Shown here in pieces: positions 8,372 through 16,979 of a stretch of DNA of 64,000 nucleotides; the stretch's first letter is position 1, and the number at the start of each line of letters is the position of its first letter. Source of the DNA: Planotetraspora mira (GTDB taxonomy: Bacteria > Actinomycetota > Actinomycetes > Streptosporangiales > Streptosporangiaceae); contig NZ_BOOO01000042.1 in the NCBI RefSeq assembly GCF_016863275.1, positions 1 to 64,000 of the forward strand, written 5' to 3'. The notes under the pieces are model-generated. The model was given only the letters and a program-made list of their open reading frames with translations, ran no database searches and was not told the DNA's origin. The position numbers and the translations under genes are program-made.

Positions 8372-8980
8372 TCAGGCCCGGTCGCCGGGGTCGTCGGAGC
8401 GGGCCGTGCCACGGCGGCCGGCCACGAGCTGATCAGGCGGCTGGGCCGGGACCGAGATGGGACGACCGGCCGGTTCGGTGGCACGGTCACGTTCCGTCCG
8501 GCCGGGACGGGCCATCTCACGCGTGTCGGCTTCGCGGATGTCGGCTTCGCGGGCCGCCGCACGCTCTCGCTCCCGTTCTGCCGCACGGGCGGTGACGGGA
8601 TCGGTGCCAGGGCCGGGGCCGGCGGTGGCAGGGTCTGTGGGGCCGGCTGTGGGATCGGCCGCGGGGCCGGTTCCCTCCAGTCGCCGTTCCAGGTCGCGCT
8701 TCTCGGCCTCAAGCTGGGACAGGCGCTGCCGCTCGGCCACCCGGGCCTCGCGGAGCTTGCGGCGCTTCGCGGTCGACCGGCGCATGCCGCCGCTGACCAT
8801 GAGAAGTCCGATCAGGAACACCACTGCCGTCGCCGCGCCGGCGAGGAACAGTTCGAACGGGCTCAGATTGAACGTCCGATCCAAGATGGTGATCGGCATC
8901 GTAACGGCGGTGTCGTCGATCGATACCTCGATCATGGCCGCCGCCGCGACAATGATCAAGAGAAGGCCCAGGAGGACCAT
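8372..8980 (-). CDS. Two-TM membrane protein with cytosolic charged coiled coil
   Basis: The 202-residue protein has a TM segment at about 2-17 and another at about 44-63, a layout reminiscent of LapA/DUF1049 proteins. A strongly charged region follows (MRRSTAKRRKLREARVAERQ onward) that should form a coiled coil, and then a Pro/Thr/Gly/Arg-rich disordered tail. Function unknown. It stands alone on the minus strand. Confidence 0.75.
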   Translation of the reverse strand: MVLLGLLLIIVAAAAMIEVSIDDTAVTMPITILDRTFNLSPFELFLAGAATAVVFLIGLLMVSGGMRRSTAKRRKLREARVAERQRLSQLEAEKRDLERRLEGTGPAADPTAGPTDPATAGPGPGTDPVTARAAERERERAAAREADIREADTREMARPGRTERDRATEPAGRPISVPAQPPDQLVAGRRGTARSDDPGDRA

Positions 8981-9120
8981 GTGACCTCACCTCACGCTGC
9001 GGTTCTGATTCGCGGGCGACCACCGACTGCCCAGGAAATCCAGGTTCATGTTCGCGAAACGGCGCCGAGTGGGCACCTCGCCTTAATGCGGGGGTCGTTT
9101 ACAGCGCTTATGGTCCGGCC

Positions 9121-10230
9121 ATGACCATGATCCGTAAGTTCGTGGCCGGAGCCCTGGCCGTCATCGCGGGCGGTACCGTGGCCGCTGTGCTGATTCAGCC
9201 CGGCTCGGCGACCGCTGACAAGCGTGACCGTGAGCCCATCGTCATCGGCCACCGAGGCGCGAGCGCCTGGCGGCCGGAGCACACTCTCCTGTCCTACGAG
9301 ACGGCCATCGGCCTGGGCGCCGACTTCATCGAGCCCGACCTCGTCTCGACCAAGGACCACATCCTCGTCGCCAGGCACGAGAACGAGATCGGGGGGACCA
9401 CCGACGTGGCCGACCACCCCGAGTTCGCGAGCCGGCGCACCACCAAGACCATCGACGGCGTGGCGGTGACCGGATGGTTCACCGAGGACTTCACGCTCGC
9501 CGAGCTGCGCACCCTCCGGGCCAAGGAGCGCATCCCCGACCTGCGCCCGGAGAGCACGGCCTTCAACGGCCTGGTGCCGATCCCGACCTTCGACGAGGTG
9601 ATCGACCTCGCCCAGCGTCATGGCGTGGGCGTCTATCCCGAGACGAAGCACCCGACCTACTTCGACTCCATCGGGCTGTCCCTGGAGGAGCCGCTGCTCG
9701 CCACGCTGGCCAGGCACGGCTGGCGGAAGGCGAGCGACCCGGTGTTCATCCAGTCGTTCGAGACGGCGAACATCCGCGACCTGCACAAGAAGACCAAGCT
9801 GCGGCTCATCCAGCTGGTCAACGGGTCCGGCGCGCCCTACGACCACGTGGCCAAGGGTGACGGCTTCACCTATGACCAGATGGTCACCCCGGCGGGCCTC
9901 AAGGACGTGGCGTCCTACGCGTACGGCGTGGGCGTGGCGACCACCCGCATCCTGCCCGTGGGTGCGGACGGCCGTACGGTCGCCCCGACCACGCTGGTCA
10001 GGGACGCGCACCGGGCGCACCTCGACGTGCACACCTGGACGGTGCGCCCCGAGAACTCGCAGCTCCCGGTGGACTACCGGCGCGGCGACCCGGCGAGCCC
10101 CGTGTACGCCCGGGCGACCGGTGACGTCACGGGCTACTTCAACAAGCTGTTCGACCAGAACATCGACGGTGTCTTCTCCGACGACCCCGGTATCGCCCGC
10201 GCGGTGCTGGGAGCCCGCGCGCTTCACTAG
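9121..10230 (+). CDS. glpQ: Secreted glycerophosphodiester phosphodiesterase
   Basis: The 369-residue protein has an N-terminal signal peptide (MIRKFVAGALAVIAGGTVAAV) and the GDPD motifs: IGHRGASAWRPEHTL (catalytic HRG), FIEPDLVSTKD (metal-binding ExD) and ARHENEIGGTTDV. It should hydrolyse glycerophosphodiesters outside the membrane to glycerol-3-phosphate and an alcohol, mainly for phosphate and carbon recovery. Two ATGs (9121, 9127) are possible starts and no clear ribosome site precedes them. A 9-bp repeat array and a terminator hairpin follow the stop. Confidence 0.92.
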   Translation: MTMIRKFVAGALAVIAGGTVAAVLIQPGSATADKRDREPIVIGHRGASAWRPEHTLLSYETAIGLGADFIEPDLVSTKDHILVARHENEIGGTTDVADHPEFASRRTTKTIDGVAVTGWFTEDFTLAELRTLRAKERIPDLRPESTAFNGLVPIPTFDEVIDLAQRHGVGVYPETKHPTYFDSIGLSLEEPLLATLARHGWRKASDPVFIQSFETANIRDLHKKTKLRLIQLVNGSGAPYDHVAKGDGFTYDQMVTPAGLKDVASYAYGVGVATTRILPVGADGRTVAPTTLVRDAHRAHLDVHTWTVRPENSQLPVDYRRGDPASPVYARATGDVTGYFNKLFDQNIDGVFSDDPGIARAVLGARALH

Positions 10231-10239
10231 GCGCAGGAG

Positions 10240-10284
10240 CCACCTGAGCCATCTGAGCCACCAGAACCACCTGAATCACCTGGC
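10240..10284. repeat. 9-bp tandem repeat (five units) after the GDPD gene
   Basis: Five consecutive 9-bp units related to CCACCTGAG begin 10 bases after the stop codon and end at the base of a terminator hairpin. The units differ at 1-4 positions. Confidence 0.65.
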
Positions 10285-10310
10285 GTGCCGATGACCGGTG
10301 TCATCGGCAC
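10285..10310 (+). terminator. Stem-loop terminator of the GDPD gene
   Basis: GTGCCGATGAC pairs perfectly with GTCATCGGCAC around a CGGT loop, directly after the 9-bp repeats and before the zinc-transport promoter. Confidence 0.75.
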
Positions 10311-10347
10311 GTCGTCGTTCCGGGGTGCCGTAAGTCCGAAACGAAGT

Positions 10348-10362
10348 TGACAATCATTTTCA
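10348..10362. promoter_or_regulatory. Zur box upstream of the zinc transporter operon
   Basis: TGACAATCATTTTCA is a 7-1-7 near-palindrome with one mismatch and matches the actinobacterial Zur consensus TGAAAATGATTTTCA at 13 of 15 positions. It overlaps a good -35 hexamer (TTGACA, 10347-10352), so Zn-loaded Zur would block RNA polymerase. The regulator gene itself is not in the window. Confidence 0.8.
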
Positions 10363-10427
10363 TTTGCGCCACGATTCGGTTGTATCCCCTAGATACGCTT
10401 ACATACGTCGAATCGAACAGGACTGTC

Positions 10428-11390
10428 GTGCGCTCCCCTCTTGCCCGATCCCTGCCGGTCGCCGCTCTTGTCGTGATGTTCGCGGCTGCCTGTGGCTCCG
10501 GCTCGTCGTCTTCGTCACAGTCCAGCGGAAGCCCGGGGGCTCCCCAGCCTCTCAAGGTCGTCGCCACCACCACCCAGGTCGGCGACTTCGCCCGGAACGT
10601 GGGCGGCGACAAGGTCGTGGTCCAGCAGATCCTCAAGCCCAACGTCGACCCGCACGACTATGAGCCGTCCCCCGCGGACATCCAGGCCATCGCCGAGGCC
10701 GATGTCGTGGTCAAGAACGGCGTGGGCCTGGAGAAGTGGCTCGACCAGGTGATCACGTCCGCCGGCTTCAACGGCACGATCGTCGACGCCAGCCAGGGCG
10801 TCGCGATCCGTCAGGGCGACGGGTCCGAGGAAGAGGCCGCCGGGGACCCGCACATCTGGCACAACCCGATGAACGCGAAGATCATGGCGACCAACATCGA
10901 GAAGGCGTTCGCCGCAAAGGACGCCGCCGACGCGTCGGCCTACCAGGCCAACCTGGCCGCCTACAGCGCCAAGATCGACACTCTCGACGCCGACATCGCC
11001 AAGAAGATCGACTCGATTCCGGTGGACAGGCGCAAGCTCGTCACCAACCACGACGCCTTCGGCTACTACATCGACCGCTACAAGCTGACCTTCGTGGGCT
11101 CGATCATCCCGAGCTTCGACACCTCGGCGGAGTTGTCCGGCAAGCAGATCGCCGATCTCGTCGCGAAGATCAAGTCGACCGGTGTCACCGCGATCTTCTC
11201 CGAGTCGTCCCTGCCGCCGAAGACGGCGGACGCGATCGGCCGTGAGGCCGGTGTGGAGGTGGAGGCGGGAGAGGACTCGCTGTACGGCGATACCCTCGGT
11301 CCGGAGGGGTCGGCGGGAGCCACCTACCTCCAGATGGAAGAGCACAACACCGACACGATCGTCACCGCCCTCAAGGGTTCCGCCACATGA
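10428..11390 (+). CDS. znuA: Zinc ABC transporter substrate-binding lipoprotein
   Basis: The 320-residue protein belongs to the cluster A-I metal-binding family (ZnuA/TroA). GTG 10428 was chosen because AGGA precedes it and it places a lipoprotein signal (LPVAALVVMFAAAC) at the N-terminus; a TTG further upstream lies inside the Zur box. Conserved metal-site elements include VDPHDYEPSP, GDPHIWHNP, TNHDAFGYY and the late IFSES region. The usual His-rich loop is replaced by a short acidic stretch (GDGSEEEAAG). First gene of a four-gene operon with 4-bp overlaps. Confidence 0.92.
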   Translation: MRSPLARSLPVAALVVMFAAACGSGSSSSSQSSGSPGAPQPLKVVATTTQVGDFARNVGGDKVVVQQILKPNVDPHDYEPSPADIQAIAEADVVVKNGVGLEKWLDQVITSAGFNGTIVDASQGVAIRQGDGSEEEAAGDPHIWHNPMNAKIMATNIEKAFAAKDAADASAYQANLAAYSAKIDTLDADIAKKIDSIPVDRRKLVTNHDAFGYYIDRYKLTFVGSIIPSFDTSAELSGKQIADLVAKIKSTGVTAIFSESSLPPKTADAIGREAGVEVEAGEDSLYGDTLGPEGSAGATYLQMEEHNTDTIVTALKGSAT

Positions 11391-12157
11391 CACAGCAGCA
11401 AGACCGTACGGCGGCGCTGGTCCTCGAAAAGGCCAGTGTCGCCTACGGGCATGTACCGGTGCTGGAGGAGTTGCACGGCACCGTCCACTCCGGCGAGGCC
11501 GTGGCGCTCATCGGCCCCAACGGCGCCGGCAAATCCACGCTGATCAAAGCCGTCCTCGGCCTGGTGCCGACGGTCCGCGGCCGGATCGAGGTGCTCGGCG
11601 TCACGCCCGCGCAGGCGCGCCGCGACGTCGCCTACGTGCCGCAGGCCGACACCCTCGACCCCGACTTCCCGGTGTCGGTCGAGCAGGTGGTGATGATGGG
11701 CCGCTACCGGAAGATCGGCTGGCTCCGTCGTCCGTCCGCGACCGACCGCGCCCTCGCGGCCGAGGCGCTGGAGCGCGTCGGGCTCAGCGACCGCGCCAGG
11801 AACAGGTTCGGCACGCTGTCCGGCGGCCAGCGTCAGCGGGTGCTCCTCGCCCGGGCGATCGCCGCCCAGCCGCGGCTGCTGCTGCTCGACGAGCCCTTCA
11901 ACGGGGTGGACGCGGTGAGCCAGCACGCACTGCTCGAAGCGATAGCCCAGCTCAAGCAGCAGGGGGCCGCGGTCGTCGTCAGCACGCACGACCTGGCCAT
12001 CGCGCATCTCGCCTGCGACGAGGTGTGCCTGCTCAACCGCCACCAGTTCGGTTTCGGGCCGACCGACGAGATCCTGACCCCCGAGCGGCTCCGGGCGACG
12101 TACGGAGGGCACGCCTTGGAGTTGCGCGGTGACCGGGTGATCGTGACCCAGACATGA
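11387..12157 (+). CDS. znuC: Zinc ABC transporter ATP-binding protein
   Basis: The 256-residue ATPase has Walker A GPNGAGKST near residue 43, signature LSGGQRQR near 145, Walker B LLLLDEPFNGVD near 163 and the switch His in STHD. It overlaps the substrate-binding gene by 4 bp (ATGA) and the first permease by 4 bp, indicating translational coupling. It energises metal import in the cluster A-I metal family. Confidence 0.95.
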   Translation: MTQQQDRTAALVLEKASVAYGHVPVLEELHGTVHSGEAVALIGPNGAGKSTLIKAVLGLVPTVRGRIEVLGVTPAQARRDVAYVPQADTLDPDFPVSVEQVVMMGRYRKIGWLRRPSATDRALAAEALERVGLSDRARNRFGTLSGGQRQRVLLARAIAAQPRLLLLDEPFNGVDAVSQHALLEAIAQLKQQGAAVVVSTHDLAIAHLACDEVCLLNRHQFGFGPTDEILTPERLRATYGGHALELRGDRVIVTQT

Positions 12158-13041
12158 GCCTGTTCGAGCCGTTCCATCTGCCGTTCATGGCACGGGCGCT
12201 GATCGAGTTGGTCATCCTCGGAGTGCTCGCCGGCACGGTCGGGGTCCTGGTGCTGCTGCGCCGTCTCGCGTTCGTGAGCGACACCCTGACCCACACCGTC
12301 TTCCCCGGCGTGGTCATCGGCTACCTGATGGCCGGCCAGGACGGCGTCTTCTGGGGAGCGCTGGCCGCGGGCGCGCTGACGGCGGTGCTGCTCACCGTGC
12401 TCGCCCACCGGAGGCGGGTGAGCGAGGACGCCGCGCTCGCCATGGTGCTGACCTCGCTGTTCGCGGTCGGCGTCGTGCTCGTCTCCCGGCGGACCGCCTT
12501 CACCTCCGATCTCACGCAGTTCCTGTTCGGGCGGATCCTCACCGTCACCCAGGAGCAGCTCGTCCAGACCGCCGTGGTGACCGTCCTCGTCGCCGGGCTG
12601 CTGGCGGTGTTGCGGCGACAGCTCATGTTGCGCACCTTCGACCCCGAGGGCGCGGCGGCGTCGGGCATCCGCGTCGGCCTGCTCGACCTGGTCATGAACG
12701 TCGCCGTGGCCCTGGTGGTGGTCGCCGCGGTGCAGGCCGTGGGGACGATCCTGGTCATCGCGCTATTGATCGTCCCGGCTGCGGCGGCGCGCGCACTGTC
12801 CGACCGCCTCGTGTTCATCGTGCCGCTCGCCTGTCTCATCGGCGCCCTCGGCGGCTGGCTCGGGCTCGCGGCCAGCTACGAGGCCTCCGTCTACCACGGG
12901 CTTCGGCTCGCCTCGGGCGGCACCGTGGTCCTGGTCCTCGTCGTCCTGTACGGCGTGGCCGCCCTGGCGGGAGCCGTACGGAGACGTGTGGGGCTCGGCC
13001 GTGCCCGGCTGAGCACCCCTGAACTGGAGATGACGCGGTGA
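12154..13041 (+). CDS. znuB: Zinc ABC transporter permease, first subunit
   Basis: The 295-residue ABC-3 family integral membrane protein has about eight to nine hydrophobic helices and the conserved RRLAFVSDTLTHTVFPGVV segment near residue 30. It is one of two consecutive permease genes, which suggests a heterodimeric membrane channel, as in Sit/Tro-type metal importers. Start and stop overlap the neighbours by 4 bp. Confidence 0.92.
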   Translation: MSLFEPFHLPFMARALIELVILGVLAGTVGVLVLLRRLAFVSDTLTHTVFPGVVIGYLMAGQDGVFWGALAAGALTAVLLTVLAHRRRVSEDAALAMVLTSLFAVGVVLVSRRTAFTSDLTQFLFGRILTVTQEQLVQTAVVTVLVAGLLAVLRRQLMLRTFDPEGAAASGIRVGLLDLVMNVAVALVVVAAVQAVGTILVIALLIVPAAAARALSDRLVFIVPLACLIGALGGWLGLAASYEASVYHGLRLASGGTVVLVLVVLYGVAALAGAVRRRVGLGRARLSTPELEMTR

Positions 13042-13898
13042 GCTGGCTCGACTCCACCGTCCACCGGGCCATGATCGAGGCGGCGCTCGTCGGCGTCCTC
13101 GGCGGCGTGGTGGGCGTGTTCGTCATCGCGCGGAGGTTGCCGTTCTTCACGATGGCGCTGACGCACGGGACCTTCCCCGGCATCGTCATCGCCGCGTTGC
13201 TGGGCGTCGACCTCTATCTCGGCGGCGGCGTCTTCGGCCTGCTCGTGGTCCTCGCCGTCGTCGTCTTCTCGCGGGCGCGCGGACAGGACTTCACCGCCGC
13301 GACCGGGATCGCGCTGTCCGGGGGGTTCGCCCTCGGCGTCGTCCTGGTGTCGGCGCAGGACGGCTTCAGCAAGGACCTGACCGCCTACACGGTGGGCGAC
13401 GTGCTCGCGGTGAGCACCTCGGATCTGGTGATCACGGCAGGCGTGGCCGTCGTGGTGCTCGTCGTGATGGCCGCGCTGGGCAAGGAACTGCTGCTCGTGG
13501 CCTTCGACAGGGACGGTGCGTCGGCCGTCGGGCTGCCCACCGCGGTGCTCGACTTCGCCCTTCTGGCGATCATCGAGGTGACCGTGGTGGCCACCGTGCC
13601 CGCCCTCGGCGCGATCCTCACCGTCGCCCTCCTGGTCGGCCCGGCCGCGACGGCGCGGCTGATCACCGACCGGCTCGTCCTGCTGTTCCCCATCGCCGTG
13701 GCGGTCGGCGTCTCGTGCGCGCTCGCCGGCGTCTGGGTCTCCACGCAGTGGAACATCGCGGCCGGAGCGTCCATCGCGCTGTTCTGCGGCGCCGCGTTCG
13801 GCCTGGCCTTCCTCGCCTCGGTCCTGCGCGGCAGGCTGCGGCCCGCGGCGGGCGTGCCCGCGTCGCCGGTCGCGGTGCCGGAAGAGGCGCGCGCCTAG
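13038..13898 (+). CDS. Zinc ABC transporter permease, second subunit
   Basis: The 286-residue ABC-3 permease carries RRLPFFTMALTHGTFPGIV near residue 32, aligned with the equivalent stretch of the preceding permease. It ends the Zur-controlled operon. The two permeases are clearly paralogous but well diverged. It converges with a CBM48 protein gene 8 bases away. Confidence 0.92.
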   Translation: MSWLDSTVHRAMIEAALVGVLGGVVGVFVIARRLPFFTMALTHGTFPGIVIAALLGVDLYLGGGVFGLLVVLAVVVFSRARGQDFTAATGIALSGGFALGVVLVSAQDGFSKDLTAYTVGDVLAVSTSDLVITAGVAVVVLVVMAALGKELLLVAFDRDGASAVGLPTAVLDFALLAIIEVTVVATVPALGAILTVALLVGPAATARLITDRLVLLFPIAVAVGVSCALAGVWVSTQWNIAAGASIALFCGAAFGLAFLASVLRGRLRPAAGVPASPVAVPEEARA

Positions 13899-13906
13899 GA
13901 CGGGTG

Positions 13907-14182
13907 TCAGAGGTAGACGACGCTGCCCAGGTGGTCGATCTTGTCCGCGGTCTCGTCGTCGAACCACACCCCGCCGGTCGCGAGGTAGCGGAAACGGTGG
14001 ACGCCGGCCGGCAGGATCACGGACACGGTCCGTGTCCCGTCGCGGCGGCGCAGCAGCACGTGGTCGCCCGGCCGCCATTCGTTGAAGTCGCCGACGACGC
14101 TGACGGCGCCGGAGGGCTGATCAAGGGGAAGGGTGAACGTGACGCGGGTCTTCTGTCCGAAAAGGCGGGTCCGCCGAAGCAT
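13907..14182 (-). CDS. Small isoamylase/CBM48 N-terminal-domain protein
   Basis: The 91-residue protein is a stand-alone early-set domain of the glycogen-binding/isoamylase N-terminal type: VSVVGDFNEWRPGDHVLLRR followed by LPAGVHRFRYLATGGVWFDDE. Such proteins bind alpha-glucans or act as AMPK-beta-like modules; no catalytic domain is present. The start at 14182 has GGGAGG 7 bases upstream and MLRRTRLFGQK as N-terminus. Confidence 0.85.
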   Translation of the reverse strand: MLRRTRLFGQKTRVTFTLPLDQPSGAVSVVGDFNEWRPGDHVLLRRRDGTRTVSVILPAGVHRFRYLATGGVWFDDETADKIDHLGSVVYL

Positions 14183-14420
14183 GTGAAGATCCTCCCTTGT
14201 GGCCGGGATGAGCACAGCATTCCGTGCAGTCACCGTTCTGGAGAAATGGGACACGCGGCGCGTAACACAATATTCACCGTATTTTGAGGACTAGCCGGAA
14301 GTTCGTTTCGGCTTCCTGACTGGGGTGCGCCGCGATGGGTGAGATGCGGGTGTACGTCCGGTGAATAACGATTGCCGTTACCCGCTTCCTGCCGATCTCC
14401 CCGGCGGTCACGATGGGTAC

Positions 14421-14795
14421 ATGAGCGTGTCTGGAATCGCCAGGCAGTCGATGGCCTCACGGGTCCTGAAGCAGCTGGAGACCTGGCCGGAATGCCGGAC
14501 CGGTACGGCCGTATGCGGCAGCGGAGCAGGGGTGTCGGTGGGCGCGAGGCAGATCCTCCACCTGCACACCGGCAACGAGGCGGAGTTGTGGCTGACCGTG
14601 CCGCTCATCGAGCGGATGCGCCCGGCTCTCGAATCGGCGCAGCAGGTGGCGCTGGAGCCGCACCGCGACTGGATCGGCATCCGGTTGGACACCGAGGACG
14701 ACGCGGACCTGCTCGTCGCGTTGTTCAGCCTGGCGATCAGGAGCCATGACGGGGCGGAGCCCGAGCCCGAGATGTCGGAGTGTCTCGCCTGCTGA
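14421..14795 (+). CDS. Luciferase-family (DUF5519-like) small protein
   Basis: The product, 124 residues from ATG 14421, resembles the small 'luciferase domain' family (DUF5519), with QILHLHTGNEAELWLT and EPHRDWIGIRLDTEDDADLL as recognisable stretches. That family binds or predicts ligand pockets but has no firm function here. A GTG at 14361 in the same frame is an alternative start; neither has a strong ribosome site. It converges on the DUF574 methyltransferase. Confidence 0.7.
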   Translation: MSVSGIARQSMASRVLKQLETWPECRTGTAVCGSGAGVSVGARQILHLHTGNEAELWLTVPLIERMRPALESAQQVALEPHRDWIGIRLDTEDDADLLVALFSLAIRSHDGAEPEPEMSECLAC

Positions 14796-14805
14796 CAGTC
14801 CCAGG

Positions 14806-15621
14806 TCAGGGCACCCGGCCGGCGCCGCACAGGAACCACGTCGGCAGGTCGAGCCCCCGGCTCGCCAGGGGGGCGTCGTGGTCCGGCCGCCACTCGTCGA
14901 GCCGTACCACTCCGGGGTCGACGAGATCGAATCCCTCGAAGAAGCCGCAGATCTCGGCGCGTCCGCGCAACGTCACGCTCGAACTGGCCCTCTGGTAGAC
15001 GGCGGCGCCCTGGCGGGCGGATGTCGTGCGCTCTTCCCCGGTGACGTGCGACAACACGACATAGCTGCCGGGCGGCAAGGTGTCACGGAGCCGGGCGACC
15101 ACCTCGGCGGGCTTGTCGCTGTCGGGCAGGAAGTGCAGCACGGCCACGAGCAGCACCGCCACCGGCTCGGCGAAATCGATCAGAGACAGGAGTTCGGGGC
15201 TGTCGAAGATGCGCTCGGGCTCCCGGAGATCACCGGGGATGGTGATCGTGTTGGTGGCGTTGGACAGCAGGGCGCGGGCGTGCCCGAGGACGACGGGGTC
15301 GTTGTCCACGTAGACCACCCGGGTCCCGGGGTCGACCTCGCCGGCCACCTCATGGACGTTCCCCTGGGTCGGCAGCCCCGTGCCGATGTCCACGAACTGG
15401 CGGATCCCGGCGTCCGCCGTGAGATGACGTACGGCCCTGCGCAGGAACAGTCGGTTCTGCCACGCCAGTCGCCTGGCCTCGGGCGCGACCGCGAGAACGT
15501 GTTCGGCGGCCTCCCTGTCGACGGGGAAGTTGTCCTTTCCGCCCAGGAAGTAGTTGTACATCCGTGCGGCGTTCGGGATGTGCACATCGATTCCGTGCGG
15601 CAGGGGTTCGTCCTCAGCCAA
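14806..15621 (-). CDS. SAM-dependent methyltransferase, DUF574 (Methyltransf_19) family
   Basis: The 271-residue protein carries the family opening IDVHIPNAARMYNYFLGGKDNF, split here as PNAARMYNY and LGGKDNFPVD, then the SAM-binding QFVDIGTGLPTQGNVHEVA motif near residue 75 and YVDNDPVV. The family is greatly expanded in Streptomyces and Streptosporangiales; substrates are unknown. It starts at TTG 15621 with AAAGGAG seven bases upstream. Confidence 0.9.
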   Translation of the reverse strand: MAEDEPLPHGIDVHIPNAARMYNYFLGGKDNFPVDREAAEHVLAVAPEARRLAWQNRLFLRRAVRHLTADAGIRQFVDIGTGLPTQGNVHEVAGEVDPGTRVVYVDNDPVVLGHARALLSNATNTITIPGDLREPERIFDSPELLSLIDFAEPVAVLLVAVLHFLPDSDKPAEVVARLRDTLPPGSYVVLSHVTGEERTTSARQGAAVYQRASSSVTLRGRAEICGFFEGFDLVDPGVVRLDEWRPDHDAPLASRGLDLPTWFLCGAGRVP

Positions 15622-15682
15622 ACATTCGCTCCTTTATGGGGATCTATTGCGAGCATATGAGGCGTTAGCAGGAATTCAAATC

Positions 15683-15706
15683 AATTGCTGGCACAAGCCA
15701 GCAATT
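15683..15706 (-). terminator. Intrinsic terminator of the molybdoenzyme gene
   Basis: AATTGCTGGC pairs perfectly with GCCAGCAATT around a 4-nt loop, about 32 bases past the leftward stop, and is followed on the minus strand by a T-rich run (GATTTGAATT). Confidence 0.8.
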
Positions 15707-15737
15707 TCGCGGGCAGGCGAGGAGGGGGAGGGCGCGT

Positions 15738-16817
15738 TCACCCGACCATGACAGGGTGGGCGAGCACCGCGTTCTGGCAGTAGCCGAGAGCGTTCCACGG
15801 GCTGGAGTCGGGCTGGGAACGTCCCTGGTCGTCGCTGGCGCGCACGCGGATCACATGGTCGCCGGGACGGGGGTTCCAGTGGAACTGCCAGCGCGCCCAG
15901 GCGCCCGCCGTGCCCGGCGTGGTCAGGACCGCCGGCCTCCAGGGATCATGGTCGATGCGGTAGTCGACCGCCACGACCGGTCGTTCGCCCGCGAAGGCCC
16001 TTCCGCGGACGATCTGGGGGCCGGGCCGGAGTCGTCCGGGCCAGGGCAGCTCGACCAGGGCGGACACGGGCACGCCGGTGATGGGCGTCCCCTCGGGCGG
16101 ATGGCCGGGGCCGATGAGCACGTAGTCACGGGTGTTCCAGGGCACGTGGAGCGGCCGCTCCGACACCTCGATGCGGCCCACCCACTTGATGCTGGCCGCG
16201 CCCAGCCAGCCGGACACCACGATCCGGGCGGGGAAGCCGTGATCGGGCGGAAGGATCTCGCCGTTCATGGCGACGGCGAGCAGGGTGTCGTCCGCCAGAG
16301 CCTTCGCCAGCGGCATCGGCCTGCGTGCGCGGACCGCGTCGAGGGACTCCGGCATGATCTCGCACGCGCGGGACGTGATCCCCGCCGGTTCGAGCAGGTC
16401 GCGTAGCCGCACGCCCGTCCACTCCGCCGTGCCCACGGCGCCGCGTCCCCATTGCGTGCCTTCGAAGCGGGCCCCGACCTCCTCGGCGAACAGCGCGCGG
16501 CGGTTTCCGGCGCATTCGAGCGTGCGGACCACCGAGATCATCGGGAAACGACTCCACAGATCGTCGTAGGTGTAGGAGACGGGCACGCGCACGCCGCCGC
16601 CCTCGATCCGCAAAGTCCAGGCCGTCGGGTCCAACCGGGGCGTCGGCGCGTGGTTGCGGATGAAGAAGCGGTCGGTGGGGGTGAGATGGCCGGGCAGTCG
16701 GTCGGGACGCGTCCCGAAGTCCAGCCCGGTGCCGGTGTCCTCCATCAGGTCCGCCGGAGTCGGCTTGACCACCTCGCGCGTGGTGAGGGCCCGCGTCGCG
16801 GTGTGCTGTTCGGTCAT
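15738..16817 (-). CDS. Sulfite oxidase-like molybdopterin-dependent oxidoreductase
   Basis: The 359-residue protein has an oxidoreductase molybdopterin-binding domain (about 45-230) and a Mo-co dimerisation domain (about 250-355). The Mo-coordinating Cys is seen in RTLECAGNRR near residue 102. No signal peptide or heme domain is present, so it is a cytoplasmic member of the sulfite oxidase family. Substrate unknown. AGGAGAGG precedes the start. It is divergent from the DUF4142 gene. Confidence 0.9.
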   Translation of the reverse strand: MTEQHTATRALTTREVVKPTPADLMEDTGTGLDFGTRPDRLPGHLTPTDRFFIRNHAPTPRLDPTAWTLRIEGGGVRVPVSYTYDDLWSRFPMISVVRTLECAGNRRALFAEEVGARFEGTQWGRGAVGTAEWTGVRLRDLLEPAGITSRACEIMPESLDAVRARRPMPLAKALADDTLLAVAMNGEILPPDHGFPARIVVSGWLGAASIKWVGRIEVSERPLHVPWNTRDYVLIGPGHPPEGTPITGVPVSALVELPWPGRLRPGPQIVRGRAFAGERPVVAVDYRIDHDPWRPAVLTTPGTAGAWARWQFHWNPRPGDHVIRVRASDDQGRSQPDSSPWNALGYCQNAVLAHPVMVG

Positions 16818-16910
16818 CGGTGCCGCCCTCTCCTCGTGGCCCGTCGAGAGACCGCGTGACCGGCAACTTTGTCCGGGTATAGGGCTTATATCCGAATTAT
16901 CAACTCCGAA

Positions 16911-16945
16911 ATATCAACAGGATATCAACAGGGATATCAACAGGG
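16911..16945. repeat. Triple direct repeat ATATCAACAGG(G) upstream of the DUF4142 gene
   Basis: Three head-to-tail copies of ATATCAACAGG(G) at 16911-16921, 16922-16933 and 16934-16945 lie 35-69 bases upstream of the DUF4142 start. An 11-12 bp period places copies on one helix face, as for cooperative regulator binding. A GGGTAT hexamer (16875-16880), the -10 type of SigB-like sigma factors, lies just upstream. Confidence 0.6.
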
Positions 16946-16979
16946 CGAACGGAAGACAACGGCCGAACCGGGGGGTCGC

